Made by a program: the position numbers and the translations under genes. Shown in pieces: positions 43,266 to 55,559 of a stretch of DNA of 64,000 nt. Within the stretch, counting starts at the first letter, position 1; each line of letters starts with the position of its first letter. Below the pieces are notes generated by a model. That model did not search any database. It saw only the letters and a program-made list of their open reading frames with translations, and had not been told where the DNA came from. Source of the stretch: Acanthopleura granulata (Eukaryota; Mollusca; Polyplacophora; Chitonida; Chitonidae); NCBI GenBank assembly GCA_016165875.1, contig JABBOT010000001.1:47470625-47534624 (forward strand), given 5' to 3'.

Positions 43266-46200
43266 TCATTTGTCCAGCGTGTAGCGTATTTGTTTGAAAC
43301 TACTGAATTTGTTGACCCTTTCGATCAGCTAAGCCGTACTCGTCGAAATGCTTATGGGAAAGTTGACAAAAGCAGGGTAAGCAGCTGTGGGGGAATCTGA
43401 TCATAGAAGTTAAATAGCGCACAGCGTGTGGTTGATGGTTCTTACCTCAATAACTGAGCACCCAGTGTCTTTACATTGATTGTTAATTAGCAGAATATGA
43501 AACAGCAGACGGCAAGTGTCAAGTGGCCCACCATGTGTATTGATCTTCTCTCGCCAGTGAAGTGGCAGCCCAGGCTTTGGGTGGTCAGTCTCAGTCAACA
43601 CACATGCAAAAATGTAGGCCGTTTCTCTGTTTCCCGACCAACATTGTGTAGCATAATATGTCTGCTAAGGGCTATGACAAACAGTGAAACTGTTAGCCTG
43701 TTGCACAACTTATTTTATTATGTAAGCCCGTCTGTGAGAGTTTGGGCAGCAAACCAACAACACGTGCAGACAAATTGCATTTGTTAGTGTATCACTAAAT
43801 TTCTACCTAGACCTGGGTTTGCTGTTCTCGATAACACGTGAACACTTCCTAGGGCAGGTGAAATTGCGTCAGCCCAGGGCTGGAATGCGCTGAATTGTGT
43901 CCGAAGGCTTGAGTATATATACATGGGGATACATGGCTGTTTTAATTTTTCTACTCTTTATTCAATATTTAACGTAACCAAGAAGTCAGCTGTGAACTGT
44001 TTAAAGAGAAAGACCGCATGAAAATGAACGTATGGTGAGTGAAAAGGCGATTAAAAACTGTATCTGAAAATACTTTCACTGAATTTTTTGTATTTTTTAT
44101 GACCAAGATAAACGCAGAAAATATTTTGATTGTATGGTGGGTTTTATGGACAATATTGATAATGTGGTTCATCAGTGAACGACGAGAAAGTCACCTGCCA
44201 AAACTTGCGATCAAACAGGCCCAGCCATACTACTATAAATATGTACTGTATGTATAGAGGAAGACAAGGTCAAAAACACAGTTTCACTGATATTAGAAAT
44301 AAAGCATATATCCGCGAATTTTTCACCATTATATGTTTCCTGGTGTACTGTGAGTACTGTTCCTTCTCATAATATGACTACATAACGTTTTCTAAATGAG
44401 TGACCCAGATCTCATTTAATTAATGTTTGTAAATCACGCCAAGAGATAAGCTTTATAAGGAGTTAGATGACCTCTGGGTCACTCATTCAGATGAGTTGTT
44501 GCATCTGTGGCTGGCATAACAAGAATCAGACGAAGTACAATGCAAACCTTGGAGAAAAAGGTCCTCTCATGGTGTGACATATCAGAAAAAAGGGAAATCA
44601 GAGACTTCAAATCAACAGGCGAGTCTACCCGTTCTGCAAATTTTACAGAAAGTGTATCCAACTGAGTACTTAGTCTTTCTGTATCAAAATCTGATGTGTA
44701 GAATGCTGCCACGGCTTCTAGTTGCTGACTGTACTCTTTATTAGTGCAGATTATTGTTGCAGACGGTTTCTGTATTGTCGGAACCCCGGCTGATCAAACC
44801 TGTCTTGAATTGCCTTAACGATACGATCAAGAACATCAAAATTGCTTGTGAACCTCTCGTGGCGTCTGAGGGAAATGCCCTACCCCTCTGCCAACTTCAT
44901 ATCATGATGGCGACTTGCGTTTACACGGTAACACGGGATCTTCTACGTCAAGTGATTTTGCGTTTGTGGAGAATCTTCTCGTAAAACAGGTCAAAATCTC
45001 AGTTATTTTCGGAAGGGTTTTAACACTCAAAGAAGCAATTTCTTGACCTACTGCTGCTGACAGATTTGCACTTTGTAATGTTTTACTAAGATTATCGGAG
45101 TGCTTAAGAATGATTTGTGAGAGTGATATTCCCCAGAAAAGATCGAATTTTCTCATTTGTGACTGCACTCCTGTAATCCTAGCTTTCATTTCAATATCTG
45201 TCGCACATTGTAGTGCCTCTTCCCTCGGATTAAATAAAACTTCATAGTGATCAAGAATGCTCCCCAGTGAATTTGCACGAATAGTCCAGCGCGTAAGACA
45301 TACTCTAACTCCAAGTGTATCGCGTTGAATATTAGTTTTCAGGTTATCAAACAACGCTTCACGCCTGGGTGGGTATTTGATCAATTTACAAATTTCGTAC
45401 GTGACTTCCAAAGCGTCTTTAATAGCTTTTACCTCTTTGATGGCACGCAAGATTTGATGAGTGGCCATAGCAGTGTGTGAACAACGTTTCAGTTCCAACG
45501 CCGGATTTTCTCCCACTCATATTGCTCACGCCATCATAACATTGCCCTCTGCATTTTCCCATTGATACATTCATTCTACAAAGAACGTCCAAAATTACTT
45601 TTACCAAAGTTTCAGCAGAGATGTCATCTACTTTGTAAACCCCAATGAAATCTTGCAGGACAATAAAACCCTCCTGGAAATGTCAACTAATGCATCTACC
45701 ATTATACAGTAGAACTCGGGAGTGACTTCAGAATTTCATTTATGACCTTTCTTGAAAGAAAACACATCATTTCTTTCTGAATGTAATGCGATACATATTT
45801 TTTTGATTTCTTTTTTAACCACTGTAGAAGAGACGGGTCGTCGTCACTTCTAGGTAAAATGAGAAGCTGCGTGAAGTTTCCATCATCTTCATCTGCAGCA
45901 CGGAAAGGTAAACCTTGTTGACATAAGTGACGTATATTTTCCAAATATTTTATATATAATGTGTCTATTTTCCGCCTTTTTTCAACATGCGATTGGATTC
46001 GCCAATATCTGTAGCGATTGCTGGTAAGGTAATGAAACATTCAACGGCTTCTTTATGAAACTTTGTTCTCTAAACTCGCCCTGTGCATATTTCCAGTTGC
46101 TGAAACCTTCAGATATGAAAGTGGACTCAGCCTTACTGCTGGAGGATAACCTTGCTGAAAAAGTTGCGTTTTGTCATACAAAACAGAAAGGTAAGTTGGT

Positions 46201-49200
46201 ATTTTCTTGATAATGCAACCAGGTGTATTTATCAAACCATTCCGTTTGAAACTTTCGTTTAAGGATAGTTTTTTTTCCAAACTCACGGAACGGAAAATCG
46301 GGGAGTAGATGACCCACGTGTCGTTCGATTACGCTGTGGAGTTATTTGGGACCCGGATGTCGAAGACGCGTTCGACAGCCTCTGCCGGAGGAGACGGATT
46401 CTGACCAATGTCTGTACGTGACTTTACAGAGATATAGCTTAGAATCGACATTTCGAATTTTTATCTTCGAAATAATTTTATTGGAGTGAAACGAGCAATG
46501 AATTAACCAAATTGCAGTCTCAGTACTTCTGTAAGTAGGCCCACTGCTGTAATGGAATCAACCGGTCACTGGACGGTATTTATACACAGGCTGTTATATC
46601 AAAACAGCGCCATCTGTGCTGTCACAAAACAGCGCCCTCGGTGCGGCCTGCTGATGGCCCAGAGATTCAGTACTTTAAACGTGGGTAAATTGTCTGCAAA
46701 AGTATACTCTTTGGGACTTTAAATACAGCTGACGGCATCATTTTCCGATATGTATGGTCGTTTTAGCCCCGAATTTCGAAAATTTATTTGGCACTAGGAG
46801 AAAAAATATGGTAGGCCTAGCCATGTGCATTGTCGAAAGATGTATTACTCGAGGTCCAATTTTCGCTACCTAGTGACAGCTTGACGCCCATATTTCACCC
46901 CAACAATTGCATTTTTCTGCGCCACTGGGCACCGATATGTGCGTCAATAATAAGAATTCAGCACTTCATATATCTTAATGTAGTTCCTAAGTTTAGACAC
47001 CAGAAATCGCTTTCAACGTCTCTGCGGCCGTCTAGCGGTCCCCTGCTTCCAGGGCCTAGGCGGCCCCTGGACCCTCGCCTATTGGGCTGATAGAGTCGGG
47101 GCAATCTTAATTTGCTTCCGCCACCCCTGTAAATGCTTTATTTCTAAAATCGGTAAAACTGTTCCCCACCTTATATTTCTCTCTGTATACAGTACATATA
47201 TACAATAGTATGGCTGGTCCTGTTGGATCGATTCGAGTGCCTGTGGTAGGTGTCCCGGGCAAAAGTCAGGTGAATTACATGTGGCTAGATCTTACAGTCT
47301 TCTGGACAATTTTTATTTCATTCCGTAGCGTATATGAGAGGTAATTCCATGATTTCTCACTTTTGTGCCCTACTCACAACTGTTACAACAACGATACTTT
47401 ACACGTGAAGCAATTATTTTCATGTGCTGTGCATTCGCAGGACCTATCATGTTATGGCATATCAATTTGCTGGCAAACCATCAACTTCTTGTCATTTTAG
47501 AAGCATTTGGTACTTCATACATCTACTTCACTGTAGAATTACCTTTCAAAACAACATCGTTGTTCACCCATCCTACTGTGCACCTGAAGCACCGTTCTTT
47601 TGCGTACGCTAGTGTTGATACTATTTCACTCATTTGCCTAGAACATTCCTTGTGTCTTTCCAACATTATTGAAAACTGCAGACAGTTTCACTCACTTGAT
47701 TCCATCCTAATTTCATACATATCAATTCTAATTTTAGTTAACTTTAATTATTGAATTACTGTATTAATTCTAATTTTAATTAATTCTTAGTTCATTAATG
47801 GATTGTGTTCAGTGTTACTTTTGGAATTGACCTTGCGATTTTTTGACCTGGAACGTCCATTTTAGTTGACGGCTGGTATACAAATGTGTGCTTCAACGTA
47901 TAGATTCGGCGTCCGGAATCACCATGTATTAATGTAATTTAGGTCTTGTGTATCACATATGTAGGGAATTTGGCTACTAGGGTACATGTACCTAAACACT
48001 GATACAGTGTGGTAATCAGCTGCACAAGTCATCCAAGACAAGGGTGCGTATCAGTAAATGTATAAACCATCCTTATTCTGGATTTTCAGGCGATGTTTAA
48101 TGCCATGAGGCTCTACAAGTTTATGAACACTGAACAAAGGCATGAAAAGAAAATACATGTACAAAGGACTTCTACAAAAAAGAAAATTATTATCCCAGTG
48201 CCTACTTGGTTAAGGTGTTATGCAGTAGGTCACATTGTTTGAGTAACTGAAGGATTCCTGCTTGTGTCAGGACAAAGGGCAAATGGGCACCCTTCAGTCT
48301 ATTTTCACTTTGCCAAGCATGTGCAGTGCAGTCTCGTGGCGATGTTTGTGTTGCCATCAGTTGACCCATAACACCATTGTGGTACATTTTTAAGTTTCAA
48401 TCGTTTGGTGTAATAGTCGCAAATTTCACGGTCAGGCACACAGCCGTGGTTTTACACGGGTTGATCAGCAGGTTCAACGTACAGTATTACATTTAAAAAT
48501 TTGTAATGATTTTAAAGGTGGGACACTACTATCAGAATTAAGTCATTGTTTGGAATTGTTAGTCACATATATTGGTGGCACTTACGAAAAGAAACTACCA
48601 CACCATAAATTATAGATGTATATCGAGTCATTGCCACGGTAACGGTGGCTGTCCTGTTTTTTCAGAAGAAATGCAAGGGTATCTTAGAAAACGTATTAGT
48701 CAAAAATGACCTGAATTATACCAGAAATAGTTTAAAAGACCAGAACATTCTCTTTAGTTGGTAAAGATACAATTTTAAGGACTTGATGCAAAATTTAATG
48801 GATTATACATCAAAATTTCACGAAGTGCACAGTCCTTATTTTTTCCAGCCAGTACTGGAGCAGTGCAGGCTTTCATAGGGACAAATACAAATGTTGAGGT
48901 GCTCCCTTAATATCAAGAAATACATCGTTAAGTGGCTCATTTTAGCATTTTAATTGTTTTAACTATTTCAGATTCTTCACCCTCCAAGGCTGTAATGATC
49001 AGCGAGTTGCAAGAACCAACCAAAATTGGTGAGCATGCAAATGCAAATCCCACCATCTATCATTATTCCCATGCAACATGTTTTCTCAAAAACTTGGATA
49101 TTTTGATCACTGTGTCTTGATTTTTTTCATTTCTTTATTTCTTGTCTATGTTATAATCGGCGGACAATCATGCTATTCTGAAATGGATAGGCAGGGCTCA

Positions 49201-52200
49201 ACAGTTTATATTTTAATCTTTGAAGCGCACCTGTGTGAATATTTACAGGTGATGTTTTTAGGTATAATAATTGTGTGAATATTATTTTCAGCCGAGGTGA
49301 AACCTTACCCTTTTTCTAAATGTAATACATAAAGTTGCTAATTTTTTTCTGATGACAAAATGGTTGTGTGAGCTTGTTTCTGTTACTTATCCTGATGCAA
49401 TGTAGCATATGTGTCACAGCACTGCACTTGTGTAATACACTTATTTCTGAGTCTTGAAATCTTGAAGTTCATTTTGTCAGAAGACTGTCAAACATGCGTG
49501 TGTTTTTAAGTCACTGATCACAGTTACCCTGATTAAAAAGAGGAATTGCTACCAGTCAGTCAGTTAATTTATTAACCCTTTCCACAACCAAACATGCTAA
49601 TCGCTACTAACATGTACAAGTGAGCAAGCACTAATTTCTGGTGACTGACTCAGCAAATTGATAAATAACTTCATGTTTATGTTCCTATATATTAAGTGAC
49701 AAAGTTCATGTCTTCCAATAGAAATAATGTTTAAGTTAGCAAACACGATGGTTTCCAAATTTCTAACTAAACTACATTGCCACAATAAAACTGATAGCAT
49801 CTTCACTAATGTATGCCAGAGAAAAACCATTTCATGTTGATTCTGTCTGCCAGAGCTTAAAACACAATAAGATGCTTGGAGCATTGGATTAAATCTGATC
49901 TCATTATCTTTTTGTAATGTTAAATGTGTTTCTCTCATTGCCAAGCCTACTGTTTACTATTGCTATAAATTTTCCAGAATATGAAGGAAAGAATTCATCC
50001 TATATTGTTAATACTGATCTGCAATGTAGTAAAACAGTACAAAAATGAAAGATAAAAAATCTTTTTTTTTTCCATGATCTTTCAAGAAGCCAAAGGGACT
50101 TTGTCCATTTTGTGGTGTGGAACAGCCATGACTGCCTCCTCACCTCGAGCTTGTGCACAAGGATGAACCAGCTGTTGCTGATGCATTAACATTGCCAAAG
50201 CATTCTGAAGAAAGGAAATTGTCATTTTCCATCATAAGGAAAGATGGAGTTTTGAAACATAATCAGGATCAAGATGGTTTGGAAACTGTGTCATTCATTA
50301 GTGAATGTGCAGGCCATAGTGATATTGTTGCTTGTTCAAAGTGCAAGGGCGTCTATGGTGGTAAACTTTTTCATAGGCATAAAGAAGCTTGTATTTAAGA
50401 CAGCTCCATAATACCAAGAAGTATTCACACTGATGCCATTCAACAGAAAAATGATCAGTTTTCAGAAGAAGTTTTGTCACAGTTTCGGCCAGATGAAATA
50501 GGTGATGTTTTTCACACAGATCCTACATTTTTCTTGATTGGAAGAAGACTGTTTCAGAATAATTTAAGGCGTGTAGACAAGACAATGAAGACAAATAAGT
50601 CAGACATGAGGATTTTGGCCAGAGTCTTTTAGCATTTCAGGAACTATCACCAAGCCCAGCCTTTAGTTCAAAGGACATGTTTGTGCGAACTAACTTTGAG
50701 CTACTGGAGCATGCCATAGATCTGGTAACAAAGCCTGGAGGAAAGCTGATCTATGGTGTTAAGAACAAGGTATACTATCTGTTAAAAAATTCTGTTGATT
50801 TTCATAGTGGCAAGTAATTTAAGTTGAGGAAATGATGCATGTGCTGAAGAAATCAAGAAATTCAGCAAACAACTTGATCTGAACAGAGATGTCGTATTTG
50901 GTGTCTGCCTATGCCATTGATCGCTCAAGGCAAGAAAGACTAAGAATGCCCGAATAATAGGCAGAAGGAGATGAAGTTAACCTTCATGAAAAGCATATTG
51001 ATGAATTAATTGCCCACAATTCATCAGTTCACATTCATTGTGAAGCATGAATTTGTTGATCTCCAAGACAGCTTATATGCTAGACTTACCCTCTTCAATA
51101 TAAAGAGAGGAGGGGAACTAAGCCACCTTGAACTTTGTCAGCTTCAAGATGCTTGAGATCAGAGGTGGGTGGACAAATCAGCTGTTGAAAAACTAGATGC
51201 TTGGGATCAGAGGTGGGTGGACAAATCAGCTGTTGAAAAATTAGATGATTGGGAGCAGAGGTGGGTGGACAAATCAGCTGTTGAAAAACTAGATGATTGG
51301 GAGCAGAGGTGGGTTGACAAATCAGCTGTTGAAAAATTAGATGATTGGGCGCAGAGGTGGGTGGACAAATCAGCTGTTGAAAAATTAGATGATTGGGAGC
51401 AGAGGTGGGTGGACAAATCAGCTGTTGAAAAATTAGATGATTGGGAGCAGAAATTGTTCAAAACTTTGAACATTGCTTATCCCCATGGAAATGGAAATGA
51501 CCTTGTACCTGTCTTGAGACCAAAAGATTTAGTTAAGCCTCTGAAAATGTTGACCTGTGCAATAGTGCATAGAGATACACCAAGAAAATGTGCATGTTTT
51601 TCCTACTACTGGTCATGCATTGAGTTATGTTCATTGGTGGGTCTGCATAAATGAAATGTACATAGGTGCAAATTGCACAAATACAAAGCTACTCACTGCA
51701 AGCAAATAGAGGCACAGGATCAGTACAGTTTACTGTGCTTTGGACATTCCTGAAGCGGACGGGGAATACTTTTACAAACACATGGGGCATAGTAGATCTG
51801 CGAATGTAGGGACTTCACCAATACCCTCTTCCAATTTTGGAAGTCACAAAAGATGGGAGACATTTGCAGGAAATAGACAAAGTTGAGTTCTTGTACTTGG
51901 TGTTTATATAGCTCATTTTTTTGTTAAATGTGATAATTTAAATCACACATTTAGGCACACGAAGCCTGGTCACTGCTAACCAGCATCCATGGATTGAGTT
52001 CAAGCCGTGCATGTCGGTTTGAGATGAACAACCCATGTCAGTTTGCATGATGCGTGGGAAAATTTGTTACATAGGAAGGTGGTCTAGTGTTATTTATTTT
52101 TTTCGCCCTTAGACCTGCTCGCCTGTTGATATGGTTATATTCTGTGAACATTAAATTATTTATTTATTTTTATTTGATTGCCTCTTTAGGCCGACTCAAG

Positions 52201-53740
52201 AATATTTCTTTTGTACGAGGCCGGACAGCAGAGCCCGAGGGAAACACGTTATATGTTAGCTTTCTTAAAAGCGACGCATATTCGTGTATGAGGCCTCTAT
52301 AATTCCTTGTTGATCCACTCCTGATACAAATGTGTGTGTAATTGCAGGTAATCAGCAGGGTGTATTCTTTTTCTGGTTTATGACTGCTTTCGATAAATTC
52401 TTCAGCAATATTTGTATTCCAGTGGAGATATGTACTTCAGTGAGTAAGCTATACATGTTCATTGAATGACCTGCGGCCTGTTTTGTTATGGTAATGTTTA
52501 ATGGCATTGTGGGTGTTTGGGGAAAAGTGCTGGCAGTGACTGAGAAACTAAAGACTGACTTTGCTTTTTTTCAGTAATGAAACATTTCCCAACCATTTGC
52601 TGTCATTTTGTCACATATATAGTACACATATATTCTCATGTACTTAACACATATATCATAGGAATTCGTATCTTTAGAACTCATAGTTTATTAAACATGT
52701 TTCTTCACTTGCTTGCAACTGTCAGATCGTCTTTATTCTTTTTTTTTTCAATTGAATATTTTCCTGTCCAAACTTTACAAACTGGCTCAAGGTGTAAAAA
52801 CGTCTTTCTGCTGAATTATTTGTCATACACCTGTCTTTCCTATTGCCATATTCAGGTAACACAAAGGACAGTGTATAGTGACTGTCTGATATATCTTCTT
52901 TCAGCAACCACTCAGATAAAACGGGGGCATCCAGGCATTCCTATGTTGGATTTAGAAGGTGCTTGTTTCTTTTCTATAATAGTCAGTAGAACAAACAATT
53001 TCAGTTGGCGTATACATCACACAGTCGTGAGACCTGGGATCAGATCTGGGATGCTGTAGGCCTTCACTCACCTGATGACTCCTCATCGTCATATGACTGA
53101 AAAATTGTTAAGTGCGACATAAAACCCCAGGCATACATTCTGTGCACACAATCGTTCAGATATGATATCTAAAATTTTAAAGCATGGTAAGGCTTCCTTA
53201 GGCTTAGGGTTAACACAGCCTCTTGGTGGACATCTCAGACTTCTAGCTAACAACTACAGGGCTCTATTTAACGGCCTGCTAAAGGTTGAAAGCCAAAAAA
53301 AGACATTTTGTGTAACGTGTTGGTGTTACAAAAAAAAAACAACACATTTTCAACAGAATGGCTTTGAGAATGAAAAGTAATCATGAATTCAAAGCATCTC
53401 TAATTGAGGATGTAGGGAAAACATACATGTCCTTGTGGCATAGTGTGTTTCCTTAAAATAGGGCTGCTGAAAAAGATAATATATTTCATAAAACGAGCCT
53501 ACATGTATTACTAGCAAATTTTGCATCATTTATGTACTGTATGTATGTCAAGTCTGTGAGAGTGAGACAGGGTTGTTGAGTGGGAAATTATTCATAATAG
53601 TTAATTCTCTGTAATGTTAAGAATGACAGCTGCTTTTGAATGAAAGGAAATATATATATATATGTATACCTGTGATGTGATTTTCTTTTTTTGTAGATGA
53701 TTCTGAGAGAGAAAAATATGCTCCAATACACTCATTGTAG
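43056..53740 (+). CDS. candidate multi-exon gene, unknown function (tentative)
   Basis: Four blocks have good acceptors and donors and compatible phase 1: 43056-43257 (acceptor CATTCCAG, donor GTGAGTG), 48972-49028 (TATTTCAG / GTGAGC), 52905-52958 (TTCTTTCAG / GTGCTT) and 53697-53740 (TTTTTTTGTAG, ends TAG). Peptides include SNDVPSNPSGGVVGQNAS and PNCEVVSDDACIPRNP, then SSPSKAVMISELQEPTKI, KRGHPGIPMLDLEG and terminal DDSEREKYAPIHSL. I recognise no domain; composition is acidic and probably disordered. Block 41445-41646 is a paralogous copy with a stop, so it would be a dead upstream exon. The hAT and recombinase pseudogenes would then lie in its introns. Upstream exons are unknown. This rests only on splice-site and phase agreement and could be chance. 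Confidence 0.3.
44395..44487. repeat. 15-bp perfect inverted repeat at the 3' end of the hAT relic
   Basis: AATGAGTGACCCAGA (44395-44409) and TCTGGGTCACTCATT (44473-44487) are perfect reverse complements around a 63-bp spacer. The right arm overlaps the stop codon of the hAT C-terminal frame. It could be a subterminal transposon repeat or a hairpin. No matching copy was seen at the other end of the relic. Confidence 0.75.
44479..46290 (-). pseudogene. hAT-superfamily transposase (ZMYM1/TTF-zinc-finger type), broken
   Basis: Minus-strand frames read in order as a hAT transposase. A TTF-type zinc-finger tail lies at about 46150-46070 (ISEGFSNWKYAQGEF), then NIRHLCQQGLPFR and GNFTQLL (about 45950-45860) of the DUF4371 region, then QCYDGVSNMSGRKSGV near 45550-45500. 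These are followed by a 204-codon segment (45516-44902, with VCLTRWTIRANSL) and a C-terminal piece with VMPATDAT near 44510. The normal ATSERSFS dimerisation motif is cut short by a stop. Several frameshifts and stops separate these pieces, so it is not functional. An intact enzyme would cut and reinsert its own DNA. Relatives are abundant in invertebrate genomes. Confidence 0.8.
46300..48960. other. no supported gene; possible 5' part of the hAT relic
   Basis: 46.3-47.1 kb may belong to the hAT element. An ATG at 47210 followed by 11 codons and GTAGGT could be a tiny exon, but it has no support. The 129-codon open frame at 47365-47754 is low-complexity and unrecognised. Confidence 0.35.
49395..49700. 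repeat. third copy of part of the 41.7-42.05 kb repeat
   Basis: TGCAATGTAGCATATGTGTC ... GTGACTGACTCAGCAAATTG ... AAATAACTTCATGTTT matches 41712-42045 at about 85-90 percent. It shows that the duplicated unit of 40.5-43.3 kb spread a further ~7 kb downstream, next to another exon-like block (48972-49028). Confidence 0.75.
50085..51905 (+). pseudogene. zinc-finger / tyrosine-recombinase (Crypton-like) gene, broken
   Basis: An intronless decayed coding sequence. At its N-terminus are C2H2-like CPFCG...HLELVHKDEP (50091-50170) and CSKCKGVYGGKLFHRHKEAC. The family middle follows with EVLSQFRPDEIGDVF, GRRLFQNNLRR and SDMRILARVF up to a stop at 50629. Next come frameshifts, then DLQDSLYARLTLFNIKRGGE (about 51060-51120), a 48-bp repeat array, and the C-terminal recombinase part with RHRISTVY and FYKHMGHS (about 51715-51800). 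The arginine and histidine signatures of tyrosine recombinases (HxxR-like RHR, HMGHS) are visible, but the tyrosine expected after HMGHS is not. At least two in-frame stops and several frameshifts make it dead. The Crypton-like link is an inference from these motifs; the family is multi-copy in molluscs and cnidarians. Confidence 0.65.
51160..51450 (+). repeat. 48-bp coding minisatellite inside the recombinase pseudogene
   Basis: Six copies of a 48-bp unit encoding RWVDKSAVEKLDDWEQ. Relatives of this gene have one such segment just after the RRGGE motif. Differences between copies are few (AAACTAG or AAATTAG, GAGCAG or GCGCAG or GATCAG), so amplification is recent relative to the many disabling mutations around it. 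Confidence 0.9.
52150..52255 (-). mobile_element. SINE 3' fragment, minus orientation
   Basis: (ATTT)n followed by CGACTCAAGAATATTTCTTTTG and CAGCAGAGCCCGAGGGAAAC is the reverse complement of the tail and body of the SINE at 19763-20030, diverged and missing the tRNA head. Confidence 0.65.
53025..53135 (+). mobile_element. SINE-like fragment, same family as 12640-12811
   Basis: GATGACTCCTCATCGTCATA followed by TGACTGAAAAATTGTTAAGT and GCGACATAAAACCCCAGGCA parallels the copy at 12750-12811. GGGATCAGATCTGGGATGC upstream may be a decayed B-box region. Confidence 0.6.
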
Positions 53741-55555
53741 TAAGCAATGCACATACATGTAGATCTGGATGTTAAGGCTTTAATTAGAACAATTTCTATA
53801 AAACTGCACGTTTCTTTTGACTTAATTATACCCTCCTAAACAAAGTTAGCAGGGTTATAGTGGAATCAACCCTGCCTGTTGGTAGACATAATTTTGTTCA
53901 TGCATCTGTTCCCAAACTACTGCGCCAATTTTGATGAAACTTTACCATGCATCTTGCCTATCATCTGAACTTGTGCATGTGTAAGTTTAATGGCAGTCGG
54001 GTAATTATTTTCATAATTTCACCCATTTTGGACTTTGTGTAATAGTGTTTTTCAAAAAGTACTAAACATGTTTCCATAGAACGTACATGCAGCATACACC
54101 TTCCTTATCATTTAAACTTCTGCTTGCTTTTAAAGTTTAAGTATGATCAGGTAATTGTTTTCATAAATACTTCATTCATTTACTTAGTGCAGTGATGTAT
54201 TTTTTATTTTTGGAAATGGGGTGGGAAGGGAGCCTTTCAGATATCTGGATTCTAGTTTTTTCTGGTAACATATTACTGTTAAAAACACTTAACTGGAGAT
54301 ATCAGGTCAAAACTTAATACATGCTTTACTGATTCATTCACACTGCCTATGTTTTATGACGGCCTTAATGAGAGCGGACATATAGCAATCACTTTTTCCG
54401 TATCTCGGCAAATAGATAGGCAATAAGATCAGGAATAGGCACAGGATTCTCACGCTCACACACTGCACAAAATGACCTTGAATTTGTGCATTGTCGGGTT
54501 ATAGCTTCACATTTCGATTTGTTTTAGTTGTCTGCCCTTTGTTCGAATTTGTGCAGAACATATCTCAGGTGTCATATGGCTTTTGTCTCTTAAACTCACA
54601 CAAATTGTGCAGGATAACCTGAAGTGATGCATTGTCACAGCTCTGATGATTGAACAACTTTGGCAGCCATCTTTAATCCCCTGAAAATCAAGAATGTCAT
54701 ATAATCTTTTCTCACCTTGTCTGGAATAATTTTCCCTAGGTGAGGGCTTTGTATTCTCTTTCTCCTGGGAGTCACTATTATTGATATAGTCTATTGATGT
54801 ACTTTGCTTTAGAAGTGGGGTTATCAGAGAGATAAATTTTTTTTAATGGTAAATTAAGGGATGTATTTTATTCAGTGAATTATGAAATGGCTTTTAAAAT
54901 TTATCACGAAATACTGGATACATGTGTATTTTGTTCATGAGACTAAAAATTTCTAAAATGTTATGTAAATGTGAAGGGAATGCAATTGCCCAAATGTTAC
55001 ACTTTTAATGTCTCAGCCAACATTTGTCAAAACATGACAGAATTTAGTGAAATTTAAATTACAGTTACCTTAATAACTGATTAGGTTGTTTGCATGATAC
55101 CTTCAAAACGGCTTTGAGGAATTCCATCAAATTTGGTTTAAAATTTTCTTATAAGGACCCTAATGTATGATTTATGTGGGTACTTAACTGTATATATATT
55201 TTGCCTACTTATCCTGCTTTTGTAGGCTTTTGCTTCTCAGGAACTTGTATGCATATGTACTGAACTACAACATTTAGGCTTTACCAAATTTAATCAAAAT
55301 GTCAAAAAGAAATGTAAAAATAAGCTTGCTGACATGAACATGAAATAACTTTCATTATACAGTTGTGAAATGACATACTGAGTACAAAATATTACACCTA
55401 CATGTAAACGTGTGTTAACAGTAGTATGACTCTAATTATAGTATGTCTGTATGTAGATGTAACACCATCCCTCGTTATTCTTCAGCTGTCTGGTAACATT
55501 TTTGTGAATGAATAAATATTGTTTGCTTGTAGCTGATTGGTAGCAAAATGTTCCA
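53741..55555. other. intergenic; dispersed-repeat-like, no gene
   Basis: 53830-54200 reads like a common invertebrate dispersed repeat (CCTCCTAAACAAAGTTAGCAG at the start, GCCAATTTTGATGAAACTTTAC inside), but I could not find its second end. The rest is AT-rich with no recognised gene. Confidence 0.4.
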
Positions 55556-55559
55556 TTGC

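Noticed and set aside
47365..47754. 129-codon open frame, and a small ATG exon at 47210
   Set aside because: No recognisable domain; the second has only a weak donor and no partner exon.
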